A DNA stretch of 64,000 nt from Roseomonas sp. (GTDB taxonomy: Bacteria > Pseudomonadota > Alphaproteobacteria > Acetobacterales > Acetobacteraceae): contig JADCFA010000029.1 in the NCBI GenBank assembly GCA_020249775.1, positions 20,139 to 84,138 on the forward strand, written 5' to 3'. Shown in pieces: positions 1 through 9,076 of the stretch (position 1 is the first letter of the stretch; every line of letters starts with the position of its first letter). Position numbers and translations under genes: made by a program. The notes below the pieces were generated by a model that worked only from the letters and a program-made list of their open reading frames with translations, was not told the DNA's origin and made no database searches.

Positions 1-238
1 GCTGATTTTCCCGCTTGATCAGGTGCCGGAAATGACGCGCGGGCGCGGCGTGCAGTTGCAAAGCTATCGCGATGGCGGGCTTGCGGATGCCAAGGTGTTT
101 ACCCGCAAGGAAGGGCTTTCCTGGATGCTTGGCGAGAGGACGCGGACCGAGACGGATTTGCGCGCCTGGGTTGGCAATCGCGCTGGCGCGGGCAAGGCGC
201 CGCCGAATGGCTTCCCGCGGTCCAATCGGTTTGAATAG
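1..238 (+). CDS. parC: DNA topoisomerase IV subunit A, C-terminal end (partial)
   Basis: Only the last 78 codons or so are in the window; the reading frame enters at base 2 and ends with TAG at 236-238. Topoisomerase IV decatenates daughter chromosomes, and subunit A carries the breakage-reunion activity. The visible part reads LIFPLDQVPEMTRGRGVQL, then KVFTRKEGLSW, and ends GNRAGAGKAPPNGFPRSNRF. This is the typical tail of alphaproteobacterial ParC (a GKGV-type loop followed by a G-NR-G--PP-GFPRSN ending). The active-site tyrosine lies outside the window. It converges with engB, leaving only three bases between the two stop codons. GyrA is the alternative, but the PP-GFPRSN ending favours ParC. 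Confidence 0.85.
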   Translation, partial: LIFPLDQVPEMTRGRGVQLQSYRDGGLADAKVFTRKEGLSWMLGERTRTETDLRAWVGNRAGAGKAPPNGFPRSNRFE

Positions 239-241
239 GTT

Positions 242-907
242 TCAACCAGGCAAAGCAAAGGCGGAAAGCTCGGCGCGCAATTCGGGAATGCCCTGGCCGG
301 TTTCGCTGCTGGTCACCATCACCACCGGGTGGGCGGCAGTGTGACGGCGGGCGAGCGCCTCAACCTCGGCCAGGCGCTTTGCGAATTGCGCGGGCGGCAC
401 ATCATCGGCCTTGGTCAGCACGATCTGAAACGCGACCGCGGCTTCATCCAATAATTTCATCGCGGCGCGATCGGCGGATTTGGTTTCAATCCGCGCATCC
501 ATCAGCAGCAAGACGCGGCGCAGATTGGGCCGGCCACGCAGGTAATCAAACATCATGCCCTGCCAATCGGCCTGCAATTCCTTCGATGCCTTGGCATAGC
601 CATAGCCCGGCATATCCACAAGCACGAGTCGCCCGCCGAGATTGAAGAAATTGAGCTGGCGCGTGCGCCCCGGCGTATTGGAAACGCGAGCGAGCGCATT
701 GCGCCCGGTCAGCGCATTCAGCAGGGATGATTTGCCAACATTGGAACGTCCGCAAAAGGCGATCTCTGGCAGGCCCGATGACGGCAATTGATCCAGCTTC
801 TGCGCGCCATGGAAAAAATCGCAAGGCCGCGCGAAAAGCAACCGCCCCGCTTCAAGCAGGGCGGCGCGCGCTTCTTCAGTTGTCGCCTCGGTCAAGCCAC
901 TCATCAC
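242..907 (-). CDS. engB: Ribosome biogenesis GTPase EngB (YihA/YsxC)
   Basis: A 221-residue GTPase of the TrmE-Era-EngA-EngB superfamily, needed for maturation of the large ribosomal subunit. The G motifs are in order: G1 GRSNVGKS at about residues 53-60, a G2 region NTPGRTRQLNFF, G3 DMPGYGYA, G4 LTKADD and a G5-like VTSSETG. Length matches the family (about 200-220). Two ATG codons stand in tandem (907 and 904), so either could be the start. It is the last gene of the run rpmH-rnpA-yidD-yidC-engB, 19 bases after the yidC stop, and is probably co-transcribed with it. Confidence 0.96.
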   Translation of the reverse strand: MMSGLTEATTEEARAALLEAGRLLFARPCDFFHGAQKLDQLPSSGLPEIAFCGRSNVGKSSLLNALTGRNALARVSNTPGRTRQLNFFNLGGRLVLVDMPGYGYAKASKELQADWQGMMFDYLRGRPNLRRVLLLMDARIETKSADRAAMKLLDEAAVAFQIVLTKADDVPPAQFAKRLAEVEALARRHTAAHPVVMVTSSETGQGIPELRAELSAFALPG

Positions 908-926
908 GCGAACCCCGCAAGCGGCG

Positions 927-2714
927 TCACGCCTTCTTGCCGACAGCCTTGGCCGCGCGGGTGGCCGCGCGTTCGTGGCGCATGATGTAATATTGCTGAC
1001 CGACCGAAAGCGTATTGTTCCAGGCCCAATAGATAATAAGCCCCGCCGGGAAGGATGCCAGCATGAAGGTGAAGATCACCGGCATCCAGGCGAAGATTTT
1101 CGCCTGAATCGGATCGGGCGGCTGCGGGTTCAGCTTCTGCTGCACCCACATGGTCAGGCCCATGATCAGCGCCCAGGCCGGCATATGCAGGAAATGGCTC
1201 CAGGCCGCGGGATCGAAGGGCAGCAGACCAAACAGGTTGAACAGGTTGGTCGGGTCAGGCGCGGAAAGATCCTTGATCCAGCCAAAGAAAGGCTGGTGGC
1301 GCATTTCGATGGTGACGAACAGCACCTTGTAAAGCGCGAAGAAGACCGGGATCTGAATCAGGATGGGCAAGCAGCCGGAGGCAGGATTGACCTTCTCACT
1401 CCGATAGAGCGCCATCATTTCGACCTGCGCCTTTTGCGGATCATCCTTGTAGCGTTCCTTGAGCTCGGCCATTTTGGGCGCAAGCACCTTCATCTTCGCC
1501 ATTGATTTATAGGCCTTGTTCGCCAGCGGGAAGAAAAGGATCTTGATCCCAAGCGTAAAAACCAGGATGGCGACGCCGAAATTGCCGAAAAGCTGAAACA
1601 GCCAATCCAGCGCATAGAAGAAGGGCTTGGTCAGGAAGTAGAACCAACCGAAATCAATCGCCTTGTCGAAATCCTTGATGACGAAGCGCGTTGCGTAATC
1701 ATCCAGCAGATGCACTTCCTTGGCACCGGCAAACAAGCGGCTTTTGAAGCCATCCGTGGCACCGGGCGCGATCTGTTGTGCGGCGGGCGCGGCGATATCC
1801 ACCTGCCAACGCTCACCAGCCGTGCCGGGCGCTTCGCTGACAAAGCGATAAGCCGCGCGCATCGGCTGATCCGGCGCCGCCGGCATCAGCGCCGCGAGCC
1901 AATATTTGTCGGTAATGCCAACCCAGCCGCCGACATCTTCCTGTTCAAAGGCAGCACCACGGCGCTTTTGCGCTTCGGTTTTGGCGTCAGCGAAGGTCAC
2001 TTCATTCAAGCGCCCGCCCACCACGCCGGTGAAGCCTTCATGCAGGATGAAGAAGCCTTCCACCTTGGGCGTTACTTCGCGCCGAATGCGCGCCCAGGGC
2101 AGCACAGCAACCGTTTCAGCCGCGGTATTGCGCATGCGCTGTTCGGCGGAGAACATGTAATTCTCATCCAGGTTCAACTGGATTTCGAAAATCTGCCCCT
2201 GCCCGTTATTCCAAGTGAGCATAACCGGCTTGCCGGGCGCGAGCGGCCCGCCACTGATCTGCCAATCCGTATCCCCATCCGGCACGCGGGTGCGGCCATC
2301 GGCGGCGGTCCAGCCCCATTGCGCGAAATAAGGTGCCGCGGAATCGCGCGGCGCGAAAAGGCGCACCGGTGCCGAACCAGGCGCTGTGGTTTCGCGATGG
2401 CGCAGCAGCACCAGATCATCCAGCCGCGCGCCACGCAGATTAAGATTGCCAGCGACCGAGGCGCTTTCGATTGCAATACGCTGCGCTGGCGCGCGCGCCG
2501 CGGGCGCGGCTTCCTGTTGCGAGGGCGCGGTTAGCACGGGTGCCGCCGGCACGGGGGCGCCGGAAGCCGCTGGCGCGGGCACCGCTGGCACCGGCGCCTG
2601 TTGCGTGACGGGGGCCGGCGCCTCGGGCGGCATTGTCATGCGCTTATAGACATCGAAAATCAGCAATATGCCGATTGAAAGCGCAATCGCGGCGAACAGA
2701 CGCTTCTGATCCAT
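927..2714 (-). CDS. yidC: Membrane protein insertase YidC
   Basis: A 595-residue YidC/Oxa1 insertase that integrates and folds inner-membrane proteins alone or with SecYEG. It has an N-terminal membrane anchor (about residues 5-22, starting MDQKRLFAAIALSIGIL), an Ala/Pro-rich linker (about 30-75), a large periplasmic domain, then the conserved Oxa1 core. The core contains FPLANKAYKSMAKM, the cytoplasmic helical hairpin with EMMALYRSEKVNPASGCLP, and the later membrane segments ending near WNNTLSVGQQYYIMRH. The start ATG at 2712-2714 gives the standard N-terminus. It sits 9 bases after the yidD stop, in the canonical operon position. Confidence 0.97.
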   Translation of the reverse strand: MDQKRLFAAIALSIGILLIFDVYKRMTMPPEAPAPVTQQAPVPAVPAPAASGAPVPAAPVLTAPSQQEAAPAARAPAQRIAIESASVAGNLNLRGARLDDLVLLRHRETTAPGSAPVRLFAPRDSAAPYFAQWGWTAADGRTRVPDGDTDWQISGGPLAPGKPVMLTWNNGQGQIFEIQLNLDENYMFSAEQRMRNTAAETVAVLPWARIRREVTPKVEGFFILHEGFTGVVGGRLNEVTFADAKTEAQKRRGAAFEQEDVGGWVGITDKYWLAALMPAAPDQPMRAAYRFVSEAPGTAGERWQVDIAAPAAQQIAPGATDGFKSRLFAGAKEVHLLDDYATRFVIKDFDKAIDFGWFYFLTKPFFYALDWLFQLFGNFGVAILVFTLGIKILFFPLANKAYKSMAKMKVLAPKMAELKERYKDDPQKAQVEMMALYRSEKVNPASGCLPILIQIPVFFALYKVLFVTIEMRHQPFFGWIKDLSAPDPTNLFNLFGLLPFDPAAWSHFLHMPAWALIMGLTMWVQQKLNPQPPDPIQAKIFAWMPVIFTFMLASFPAGLIIYWAWNNTLSVGQQYYIMRHERAATRAAKAVGKKA

Positions 2715-2723
2715 GGCGGGTGC

Positions 2724-2963
2724 TCAGCCTTTGGTGTTTTTGGGGCGGGGTACGGGGTCGTAGCCGCCAGGGGTCCAGGGGTTGCAGCGCAGGATGCGCC
2801 GCGTGGTCAACCAGGTGCCGCGCAGCGCGCCATGGTCTTCCAAGGCTTCCAGCGCGTAATCGCTGCAGGTTGGGTAATGGCGGCAATGGCTGCCGATAAT
2901 GCCGCGCAGCGTATAACGATAGGCATGCACGCAGCCCTTCAGCGCAGTGGCCGGCAGGGTCAT
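2724..2963 (-). CDS. yidD: Membrane protein insertion efficiency factor YidD
   Basis: A 79-residue member of the YidD (DUF37/haemolytic domain) family, a small membrane-associated protein thought to help YidC. The family signature is present: [26 protein letters not shown], with the three conserved cysteines (the third in RILRCNPW) and the closing PGGYDPVP. Its ATG overlaps the rnpA stop by four bases (2960-2963), which implies translational coupling. The adjacent rnpA and yidC make the call secure. Confidence 0.95.
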   Translation of the reverse strand: MTLPATALKGCVHAYRYTLRGIIGSHCRHYPTCSDYALEALEDHGALRGTWLTTRRILRCNPWTPGGYDPVPRPKNTKG

Positions 2964-3340
2964 GGCGCCACACCTGCTTGGCGGAGTGCCGCGCGCAAAT
3001 CCTCAATCAGCAATGGGAAGGGGCGCTCGGCCGTCGCATCACGCCCGATTAGCACCAGATCCCAGCCGGAAAGCGCCATAGCGGGCAGCGTCAGCCGCGC
3101 GGCTTCCTTCAGGCGCCGGCGGGCCCGGTTGCGAATCACGGCATTGCCGATTTTTTTCGTCACGGTGAAGCCCAGCCTCAGCGACGGTTCGGGGATGGCG
3201 AGCGCTTGCAAAACAAGCCCAGGGCGCGCCGCGCGCTTGCCGCGTGATGCGGCGCGCAAAAACTCCCGGCGCTTCTTGAGCCGTTCCAGCCTAGGCAAGG
3301 CGGGCGGCAATGGCGCGGCGCCTTCATCAAGCGGCGCCAT
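2960..3340 (-). CDS. rnpA: Ribonuclease P protein component
   Basis: Protein subunit of RNase P, which removes the 5' leader from tRNA precursors together with the catalytic RNA. The signature [13 protein letters not shown] (RNR motif) is present, preceded by [15 protein letters not shown]. The open frame extends upstream to 3454 (164 residues), but that would run through rpmH. I chose the internal ATG at 3338-3340 (MAPLDEG), which gives 126 residues, the usual size, and starts 25 bases after the rpmH stop. A GTG a few codons upstream is an alternative. The 3' end overlaps yidD by four bases. Confidence 0.93.
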   Translation of the reverse strand: MAPLDEGAAPLPPALPRLERLKKRREFLRAASRGKRAARPGLVLQALAIPEPSLRLGFTVTKKIGNAVIRNRARRRLKEAARLTLPAMALSGWDLVLIGRDATAERPFPLLIEDLRAALRQAGVAP

Positions 3341-3365
3341 ACCACCACCCCGCACGAGGCTTGGT

Positions 3366-3500
3366 TCAGGCGGAAAGACGCTTGCGGCCCTTGGCGCGGC
3401 GATTGGCCAGCACCTTGCGGCCGCCCACGGTCGAAAGACGGGAGCGAAAGCCATGGCGACGCTTCCGGACGAGCTTGGAGGGCTGATAGGTACGCTTCAC
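3366..3500 (-). CDS. rpmH: 50S ribosomal protein L34
   Basis: A 44-residue L34, starting [19 protein letters not shown] and ending KGRKRLSA. This is full family length and near consensus. The start is GTG at 3498-3500; the open frame runs further upstream with an Arg-rich leader (MARRRRSF...) that does not belong to L34. L34 leads the rnpA-yidD-yidC-engB run, and its promoter must lie in the roughly 220-base gap up to the divergent amidohydrolase gene. The GTG start is the only oddity. Confidence 0.97.
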   Translation of the reverse strand: MKRTYQPSKLVRKRRHGFRSRLSTVGGRKVLANRRAKGRKRLSA

Positions 3501-3725
3501 GATACTTCTCCCAGGGGGTCGTAGCCATAAGGCATAGAAAGAGCGCCGGCGGCGGGCCATTGGGATAGCCGCCCCGGCGGGGTCGCGTCCTATAGGGAGA
3601 GCGGGGGGTATCCGTCAACCACGCGCTTTGCCAAAGCCGATTGACGCTGACGGAAAGCGGCCCGCATCATCCCTGGAATGGCTCAGGCGTGGTGACCTGC
3701 ACCGCGCCGAAGGGGGAGGATGGGC

Positions 3726-4946
3726 ATGGCTGAAGCGCCCTATGACGCGGTTTTGCAGAATTTCCGCCTGGGCGATGGCGGGCCGCCGGGGCGGCGCTTG
3801 GCGCTAAAGGCGGGGCGGATTGCGGCCATCCTGCCCGCCGATGCCCCGCTGCCCCCAGCCGCGCAGGTGCTGGATTTGGGCGGGGATTTGCTGCTGCCTG
3901 GCTTGGTGGATGGCCATATGCATCTGGATAAGACCCTGTTCGGCCTGCCCTGGACACCCCATGCCGCCGAGCCCTTCCGCATGAGCCGGATTGCGACCGA
4001 TGCGAAGCTGCTGCCATCTCTGCCGCTTGATACCGCCGCGCGGGCCGGGGCGCTGATCCGGCGCTGTGTGGCCAATGGCACGGCGCATATCCGCACCCAT
4101 GCCGATATCACGCCCACCTTCGGGCTTTCCGCCCTTGAAGGCGTGCTGGCAGCGCGGGAGGCGCATCATGGTGCAGCGACGGTGCAGGTGGTGGCCTTCC
4201 CCCAGGCCGGCGTGATGCGCGCGGGCGGCAAGCCCATGCTTGATCTGTTGGACGCTGCCATTGGCGCGGGGGCGGAGCTGGTGGGCGGCATAGACCCTTG
4301 TGAAGTAGACCGCGACCCAGCCGGCCAATTGAACGGGATTTTCGCCATTGCGGAAAAGCGCGGCGTTGGCGTGGATATCCATTTGCATGAACCGGGCGAG
4401 CTTGGCCTGTTCAGCCTGCTTGAAATCTGTGGGCGCGTGCGCGCGCATGGCATGGCGGGCCGGGCCACGATCAGCCACGGCTTTTGTCTGGGTGGCATTG
4501 CTGAATCAAAACAAAAGGCAGCCGCCGAGATGATGGCATCTTGCGGTGTCGCGTTGGTGACGCATGGCGCGGGCAATGCGACCATGCCGCCCTTGATGCT
4601 GCTGCGCCGCGCCGGCGTGCGGGTGTTTTGCGGCAATGATGATGTGCGCGATACCTGGAGCCCCTATGGCAATGCCGATATGCTGGAACGCGCTTCCATC
4701 ATCGGCTGGCGGGAAGATGTGCGCCATGATCCGCTGATCATGGAATTATTCAGCATGGTGTCATCAGAAGGTGCCGCGGCGCTCGGCATTGCGGAATACG
4801 GGATCGCGCCCGGCAATCCGGCGCATTTCTTCAGCATTGGGGCCGAGAATATTCCGGATGCGATTGGCGCGCATCCGCCGCGTAAGCGCGTTTTTCACGC
4901 GGGGCGTCTGGTGGCGATGGATGGGCAATGGAGGGACGCGGCATGA
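3726..4946 (+). CDS. Amidohydrolase, cytosine deaminase / AtzC-like family
   Basis: A 406-residue cytoplasmic metal-dependent hydrolase of the amidohydrolase superfamily (cytosine deaminase / N-isopropylammelide hydrolase branch). It has an N-terminal beta-sandwich, then the metal motif PGLVDGHMHLDKT (HxH), a second metal His in DIHLHE, ATISHGFCLG, and the catalytic Asp in FCGNDDVRDTWSPYGN. The substrate is probably a cyclic amidine, pyrimidine or related N-heterocycle, but cannot be named from sequence. The frame opens at ATG 3720, directly on the AGGGGGAGG ribosome site; the second ATG at 3726 has a more normal spacing and is preferred. Its stop overlaps the next start (ATGA), so it is coupled with the GMC oxidoreductase gene. 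Confidence 0.85.
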   Translation: MAEAPYDAVLQNFRLGDGGPPGRRLALKAGRIAAILPADAPLPPAAQVLDLGGDLLLPGLVDGHMHLDKTLFGLPWTPHAAEPFRMSRIATDAKLLPSLPLDTAARAGALIRRCVANGTAHIRTHADITPTFGLSALEGVLAAREAHHGAATVQVVAFPQAGVMRAGGKPMLDLLDAAIGAGAELVGGIDPCEVDRDPAGQLNGIFAIAEKRGVGVDIHLHEPGELGLFSLLEICGRVRAHGMAGRATISHGFCLGGIAESKQKAAAEMMASCGVALVTHGAGNATMPPLMLLRRAGVRVFCGNDDVRDTWSPYGNADMLERASIIGWREDVRHDPLIMELFSMVSSEGAAALGIAEYGIAPGNPAHFFSIGAENIPDAIGAHPPRKRVFHAGRLVAMDGQWRDAA

Positions 4947-6568
4947 CCGAAGAAGCCGGGGTATTTGACTTTATTGTCTCGGGCGCTGGTTCCGCCGGCG
5001 CGGCGGTAGCAGCGCGGCTTTCGGAAGATGGGCGTTATTCGGTGTGTTTGCTGGAAGCCGGGCCGCCGGACCGCAATCCGTGGATTCATATTCCGCTTGG
5101 CTTTGCGAAAGTCTATGCGAATCCGGCGATCAATTGGTGCTTTGAAAGCCAGCCGCAACAGCAATTGAATGATCGCAAGTTCTTTGTGCCGCGCGGGAAG
5201 ACGCTGGGCGGCACAAGTTCCATCAATGGCATGGTCTATATGCGCGGCAATCCGCGCGATTATGATTCCTGGCGCCAGCGCGGCTGCACGGGTTGGGATT
5301 ATGATTCCGTGCTGCCCTTCTTCAAGAAAAGCGAAAACCAGACGCGCGGGGCGGATGAATTCCATGGCGTTGGCGGGCCTGTCACGGTTTCAGACCATGT
5401 AGCCACCACGGAATTGACGGAGGCCATGATCAGCGCCGCGGAACAGGCCGGCATTCCACGCAACCCGGATTTCAACGGCAAGGTTCAGGAAGGCACCGGG
5501 TATTATCAATCCACCACGGGCGCCAATCGGCGCTGGAGCACGGCGCGCGCTTACCTGGTGCCGGCCAAGGGCCGTGCCAATCTGGATATCCGCACCAATG
5601 CCCATGCCACGCGGGTGGTGATCGAAAATGGCCGCGCCATTGGCGTTGAGTATCGCGACCCCGGCGGGCATAAGCGCGTGCGGGCGCGGCGGGAAGTGAT
5701 TGTCTCGGGCGGCGCCTATGGATCGCCACAACTGCTGCAATTATCCGGGCTCGGGCCGGCCGAACATTTGCAGGCCATGGGTATTCCAGTGCTGCGCGAT
5801 ATGCCGGCGGTGGGTGCCAATCTGCATGATCATTTCTGCGTTTATCTGATGTGGCGCTGCGCGAAGCCGCTGACCTTCAATGATCTGGAAAAAAGCTGGC
5901 CGCGCAAAATTGCCGCTGCCCTTCAATATGGGTTGTTTCGCACTGGCCCCATGGCGGTGAATGCTGTGCGCACGGGGCTTTTCACGCGATCCGACCCCAG
6001 GCTTGAACAGCCCGATTTGCAGATCAATTTGCTCGAATGGAGCACGCTGGAGCGCAACAAAAAGGGTGTCATTCCGCATCCTTTTTCGGGCTTCACGCTA
6101 AGCCCGGTGCATCTGGCGCCCGAAGGGCGCGGCACGGTGCGCCTGGCAAGCCCCGATCCCTTGGCGGACCCGGCGATTACCTTCGGGTTTCTCGCTTCCG
6201 ATTATGATATGCGTGCCATGATCAGCGGCATCAAGCTGGCGCGGCGCCTGGTGGAACAACCGGCCTTGAAGCCCTTTGCGCTTGGTGAATTGGTGCCGGG
6301 CGATGCTGTTGCCAGCGGCGCGGATTTGGAGCGCTTTGTGCGAGAAACGGGGGCGACGAATCACCACCCATCCAGCAGCTGCGCCATGGGCATTGGCAGC
6401 AATAGCGTGGTGGACCCGCAGCTTCGCGTGCATGGCGTGGCAGGCTTGCGCGTGGCGGATGCTTCCATCATGCCATCCGTGGTGGCGGGCAATACCAATG
6501 CGCCTTCCATCATGATTGGTGAAAAGGCAGCTGCCATGATTCTGGAAGATGCGCGGGCGGCAGCCTGA
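4943..6568 (+). CDS. GMC family FAD-dependent oxidoreductase (choline dehydrogenase-like)
   Basis: A 541-residue flavoprotein of the glucose-methanol-choline family, which oxidises alcohols with FAD. The N-terminal dinucleotide motif is [13 protein letters not shown], followed by LLEAGP, the GMC signature around [18 protein letters not shown], and the C-terminal active-site region [11 protein letters not shown] followed by [15 protein letters not shown] (the catalytic His/Asn pair). The start ATG at 4943 overlaps the upstream amidohydrolase stop by four bases; an in-frame ATG at 4928 is less likely. No signal peptide or haem site is seen. The substrate is unknown, and operon linkage suggests it acts in the same catabolic route as the amidohydrolase. 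Confidence 0.9.
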   Translation: MTEEAGVFDFIVSGAGSAGAAVAARLSEDGRYSVCLLEAGPPDRNPWIHIPLGFAKVYANPAINWCFESQPQQQLNDRKFFVPRGKTLGGTSSINGMVYMRGNPRDYDSWRQRGCTGWDYDSVLPFFKKSENQTRGADEFHGVGGPVTVSDHVATTELTEAMISAAEQAGIPRNPDFNGKVQEGTGYYQSTTGANRRWSTARAYLVPAKGRANLDIRTNAHATRVVIENGRAIGVEYRDPGGHKRVRARREVIVSGGAYGSPQLLQLSGLGPAEHLQAMGIPVLRDMPAVGANLHDHFCVYLMWRCAKPLTFNDLEKSWPRKIAAALQYGLFRTGPMAVNAVRTGLFTRSDPRLEQPDLQINLLEWSTLERNKKGVIPHPFSGFTLSPVHLAPEGRGTVRLASPDPLADPAITFGFLASDYDMRAMISGIKLARRLVEQPALKPFALGELVPGDAVASGADLERFVRETGATNHHPSSSCAMGIGSNSVVDPQLRVHGVAGLRVADASIMPSVVAGNTNAPSIMIGEKAAAMILEDARAAA

Positions 6569-6578
6569 AAGGACAAAA

Positions 6579-6965
6579 ATGATTTCCCTGCTTGGCACCT
6601 GGCAATTGCTGCGCGTGCGCGCCACCGATGCGGCGGGCCAACCGCTGATCCATCATCAATATGGGCCGGAGCCCACGGGCATTGTGCAATTCGGCCCCAA
6701 GCGCATGCAGGCCGCAACCGGCGATGGCCGCGCCGTGCTGCCACCCGGCGTGAAGCGCTTCTGGTCCGCCTATACGGGCAATTATACCTTCGATGGTCAA
6801 ACGCTGATCACCCGCGTGGATGACAGCAATCTGGCGGATCGCATTGGCGGCGATCAGGTGCGCCAGGTGCGCGCAGAAGGTGCTGGCGTTTGGCTGAAGC
6901 CGCCGCCGCGCCTGGTGGATGGCGCCATGCAGCAATTGGAATTGTATTGGGAGAGGATTGGCTAA
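6579..6965 (+). CDS. Lipocalin-like domain protein
   Basis: A 128-residue protein starting [20 protein letters not shown], with alternating beta-strand character and motifs of the lipocalin-like (Lipocalin_5) family: LLGTW at the N-terminus, then [13 protein letters not shown], a YTGNYTF strand and closing LELYWERIG. The start at 6579 follows AAAGGACAAAA; the frame could open 30 bases earlier, inside the GMC gene. No signal peptide is seen, so it is probably cytoplasmic. It is the third gene of the amidohydrolase-GMC run and might bind a small hydrophobic pathway compound (inference). Its stop overlaps that of the convergent CCA-transferase gene by four bases. Confidence 0.72.
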   Translation: MISLLGTWQLLRVRATDAAGQPLIHHQYGPEPTGIVQFGPKRMQAATGDGRAVLPPGVKRFWSAYTGNYTFDGQTLITRVDDSNLADRIGGDQVRQVRAEGAGVWLKPPPRLVDGAMQQLELYWERIG

Positions 6966-8179
6966 GTCTGACGCGCCATCAGCCGCTTTGCCTCCGCAAG
7001 GCAGGCCGTGTGATCCGCCATGCAGCCGCCCGCAATCCAAAACGCCTCAAGCCGCGCCAATAGCGCACCGAGTGCAGGCCCCGGGGAAGCGCCCGCCGCC
7101 AAAAGATCACGCCCCTGCAAGGGAAAAACCGGCGCGGCTTCAGCGTGCAGCGTGGCGCGCAGCGCGGCGCGAAGTGGCGCGGCACCATCACGCGCATCCG
7201 CCAACCACAGCGCGGCTTCCTGAGTTTCCACCGCCACTGCCGCATGGCGCGCACGCCAGCGGCGAAACTCTGCCGCATCAACCGCCGCATCGGGTGTCTC
7301 CGCTTCCTGCAAGAAACGCAGCGCGCGCGTTTCGGCCATGGAGAACTTCAACCGCGCGGCAAGCCCCGGCGCGGCGCCGCCCAACCCGGCCAGCCGCAGC
7401 AAAGGCTCCTTCGGCGCGCCGAGTGCGACCAGCCTTGCAACGCATGCAATATCCGGCGCGGCGATTTCCGGCAGGATCGCCGGCAGCACGCCAAGCTCCT
7501 CCATCAGCCTCAGCGCCGGCACGGGTTCCGCCACCATCAGGATGCGCTTGATTTCCATCCATATGCGCTCAACGGAAAGCCGCCCGAGGCCGGGAATGGC
7601 GGCGCGGATGGCGCGCAACGCCGCCGCATCCGGCGCGCCCGTGCCGTAGCGCGCGTGGAAGCGGAAAAACCGCAGCAGGCGCAGATAATCTTCGGCCAAA
7701 CGCGTGGCGGGATCACCGACAAAGCGCACCAGGCCGCGTGCCAGATCATCACGCCCGCCAAAATAATCATGCAGCACGCCATCGGCGCCAAGCGACATGG
7801 CATTGATGGTGAAATCGCGCCGCGCCGCGTCTTCACGCCAATCGGTGGTCCAGGCCACTTCCGCATGGCGGCCATCGGTCAGCACATCGCGCCTCAGCGC
7901 TGTCACTTCAATCGGCTGATGTTCCCAGACTGCGGTCACGGTGCCGTGTGCGAGGCCGGTTTCAAACACCTTGCAGCCGGCAGCGATCAACCGCGCGATG
8001 ATGTCCTCGGGCGGCAGTGGCGCCGCAACATCCACATCTGCAACCGGCAAGCCTGCCAAGGCATCACGCACCGCCCCGCCTACCGCACGGCTACCAGGTA
8101 GCGCGGCCAAAACCTTGGCCGTGGCAGGCGCAGTCAGGAAATCCGGCAATGATGCAAGGCGCTGTTCAGTTGAGCTCAT
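6962..8179 (-). CDS. cca: CCA tRNA nucleotidyltransferase / poly(A) polymerase family
   Basis: A 405-residue class II nucleotidyltransferase that adds or repairs the 3' CCA end of tRNAs. Motifs in order: GGAVRDAL (nucleotide binding), DVDVA (metal-binding Asp pair), WREDAARRDFTINAM, and the RNA-binding helix motif RLAEDYLRLLRFFRFHARYG. The C-terminal part is helical and lacks a recognisable HD domain, as is usual for alphaproteobacterial members. It is the last gene of a four-gene minus-strand run, overlapping the DUF6111 gene by four bases. A poly(A) polymerase role (PcnB) cannot be excluded, but genome context favours CCA addition. Confidence 0.92.
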   Translation of the reverse strand: MSSTEQRLASLPDFLTAPATAKVLAALPGSRAVGGAVRDALAGLPVADVDVAAPLPPEDIIARLIAAGCKVFETGLAHGTVTAVWEHQPIEVTALRRDVLTDGRHAEVAWTTDWREDAARRDFTINAMSLGADGVLHDYFGGRDDLARGLVRFVGDPATRLAEDYLRLLRFFRFHARYGTGAPDAAALRAIRAAIPGLGRLSVERIWMEIKRILMVAEPVPALRLMEELGVLPAILPEIAAPDIACVARLVALGAPKEPLLRLAGLGGAAPGLAARLKFSMAETRALRFLQEAETPDAAVDAAEFRRWRARHAAVAVETQEAALWLADARDGAAPLRAALRATLHAEAAPVFPLQGRDLLAAGASPGPALGALLARLEAFWIAGGCMADHTACLAEAKRLMARQT

Positions 8180-8424
8180 CGCCGTGGCTCCATATGGCCT
8201 GGCGTGATGTCGGTGCCGTCAATGCGGGCGGGGACGTATTTCGAACCCGGCGCGCTGGCGCGTGACAGACCATACCAAAGCGCACCCGCCAACATCAGCG
8301 CCGCCCCGCAACCGGCCAGCACCAAAAGCACGGTGCCGGGCTCCCGCCCCGGATTAAGCCGACGCCAGACGAAGAACGCCGCGAAGGGTGCCAGGAACAG
8401 CAGGGCTTCGATCAGATAAGGCAC
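8176..8424 (-). CDS. DUF6111 family small membrane protein
   Basis: An 82-residue protein with two predicted membrane helices (PYLIEALLFLAPFAAFFVW and TVLLVLAGCGAALMLAGAL) joined by an Arg/Pro-rich loop, then a polar tail ending DITPGHMEPRR. It matches my recollection of the alphaproteobacterial DUF6111 family, which is found between NUDIX and CCA-transferase genes; function unknown. I chose the GTG at 8422-8424, because longer frames would run into the NUDIX gene. Its stop overlaps the cca start by four bases. Confidence 0.78.
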   Translation of the reverse strand: MPYLIEALLFLAPFAAFFVWRRLNPGREPGTVLLVLAGCGAALMLAGALWYGLSRASAPGSKYVPARIDGTDITPGHMEPRR

Positions 8425-8455
8425 GGGCTTATTCCATTGCCGTACACAAAAACAT

Positions 8456-9076
8456 TCAATCTTCGCGCAGCACGGAAGCAAGCGTCACCAGCACGGAAGC
8501 AGTCGCACCCCAGATGTAGTGGCGCTCATGCGGCCAGACCCAGAATTCCCGCATCTCACCGCGAAACTCGCGCGATCGGCGTTCGGGCTTGGACGGATCG
8601 GTCACATGGGCCAGAGGGTATTCGAAGGTCTCCGCCACCTCACCCGGATGGGGGTTCAGCGTAAAGGGCGGGCGCAGCAGCGCCACAACGGGCGTCACCA
8701 AATAGCCCGTGCCGGTCAACAAGGGCGGCAATTCGCCGACAATCTCCGGCAGGCCGGCCTGCAAGCCGATTTCTTCCTCGGCTTCGCGCAGCGCCGCCGC
8801 CACGGGGCTTTCGTCTGCCTCAAGCCGACCACCCGGGAAGGAAACCTGCCCCGCATGCGCCTTCAAATCCGCCGAGCGCAAAGTCAGCAAGACGGTCGGC
8901 TCAGGATGCAGCACCAGCGGCACCAGCACTGCCGCTGGCGTCATGCGCCCGCCGGCGCGGGCGGCGCGTTCCACAACTTCCCGCGGGGCGGGGCGATCCG
9001 CGCGTAAGCGTAAGGGATCAGCAATGCGCGCTTGCAGCGCTTCAACCGTTAGCGGAAACGCGAATTGCCCGCTCAC
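8456..9076 (-). CDS. NUDIX hydrolase, CoA pyrophosphatase-like
   Basis: A 206-residue NUDIX hydrolase. The NUDIX box is clear, from GGRLEADESP to REAEEEIGL, preceded by KAHAGQVSFPG. The QVSFPGG and later HPGEVAE segments are typical of the NudL/NUDT7 CoA pyrophosphatase group, which cleaves CoA derivatives to 4'-phosphopantetheine and 3',5'-ADP. It overlaps the DUF1285 gene upstream by four bases (9073-9076) and is followed by DUF6111. The family is certain; CoA as substrate is inferred from motif similarity. Confidence 0.9.
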   Translation of the reverse strand: MSGQFAFPLTVEALQARIADPLRLRADRPAPREVVERAARAGGRMTPAAVLVPLVLHPEPTVLLTLRSADLKAHAGQVSFPGGRLEADESPVAAALREAEEEIGLQAGLPEIVGELPPLLTGTGYLVTPVVALLRPPFTLNPHPGEVAETFEYPLAHVTDPSKPERRSREFRGEMREFWVWPHERHYIWGATASVLVTLASVLRED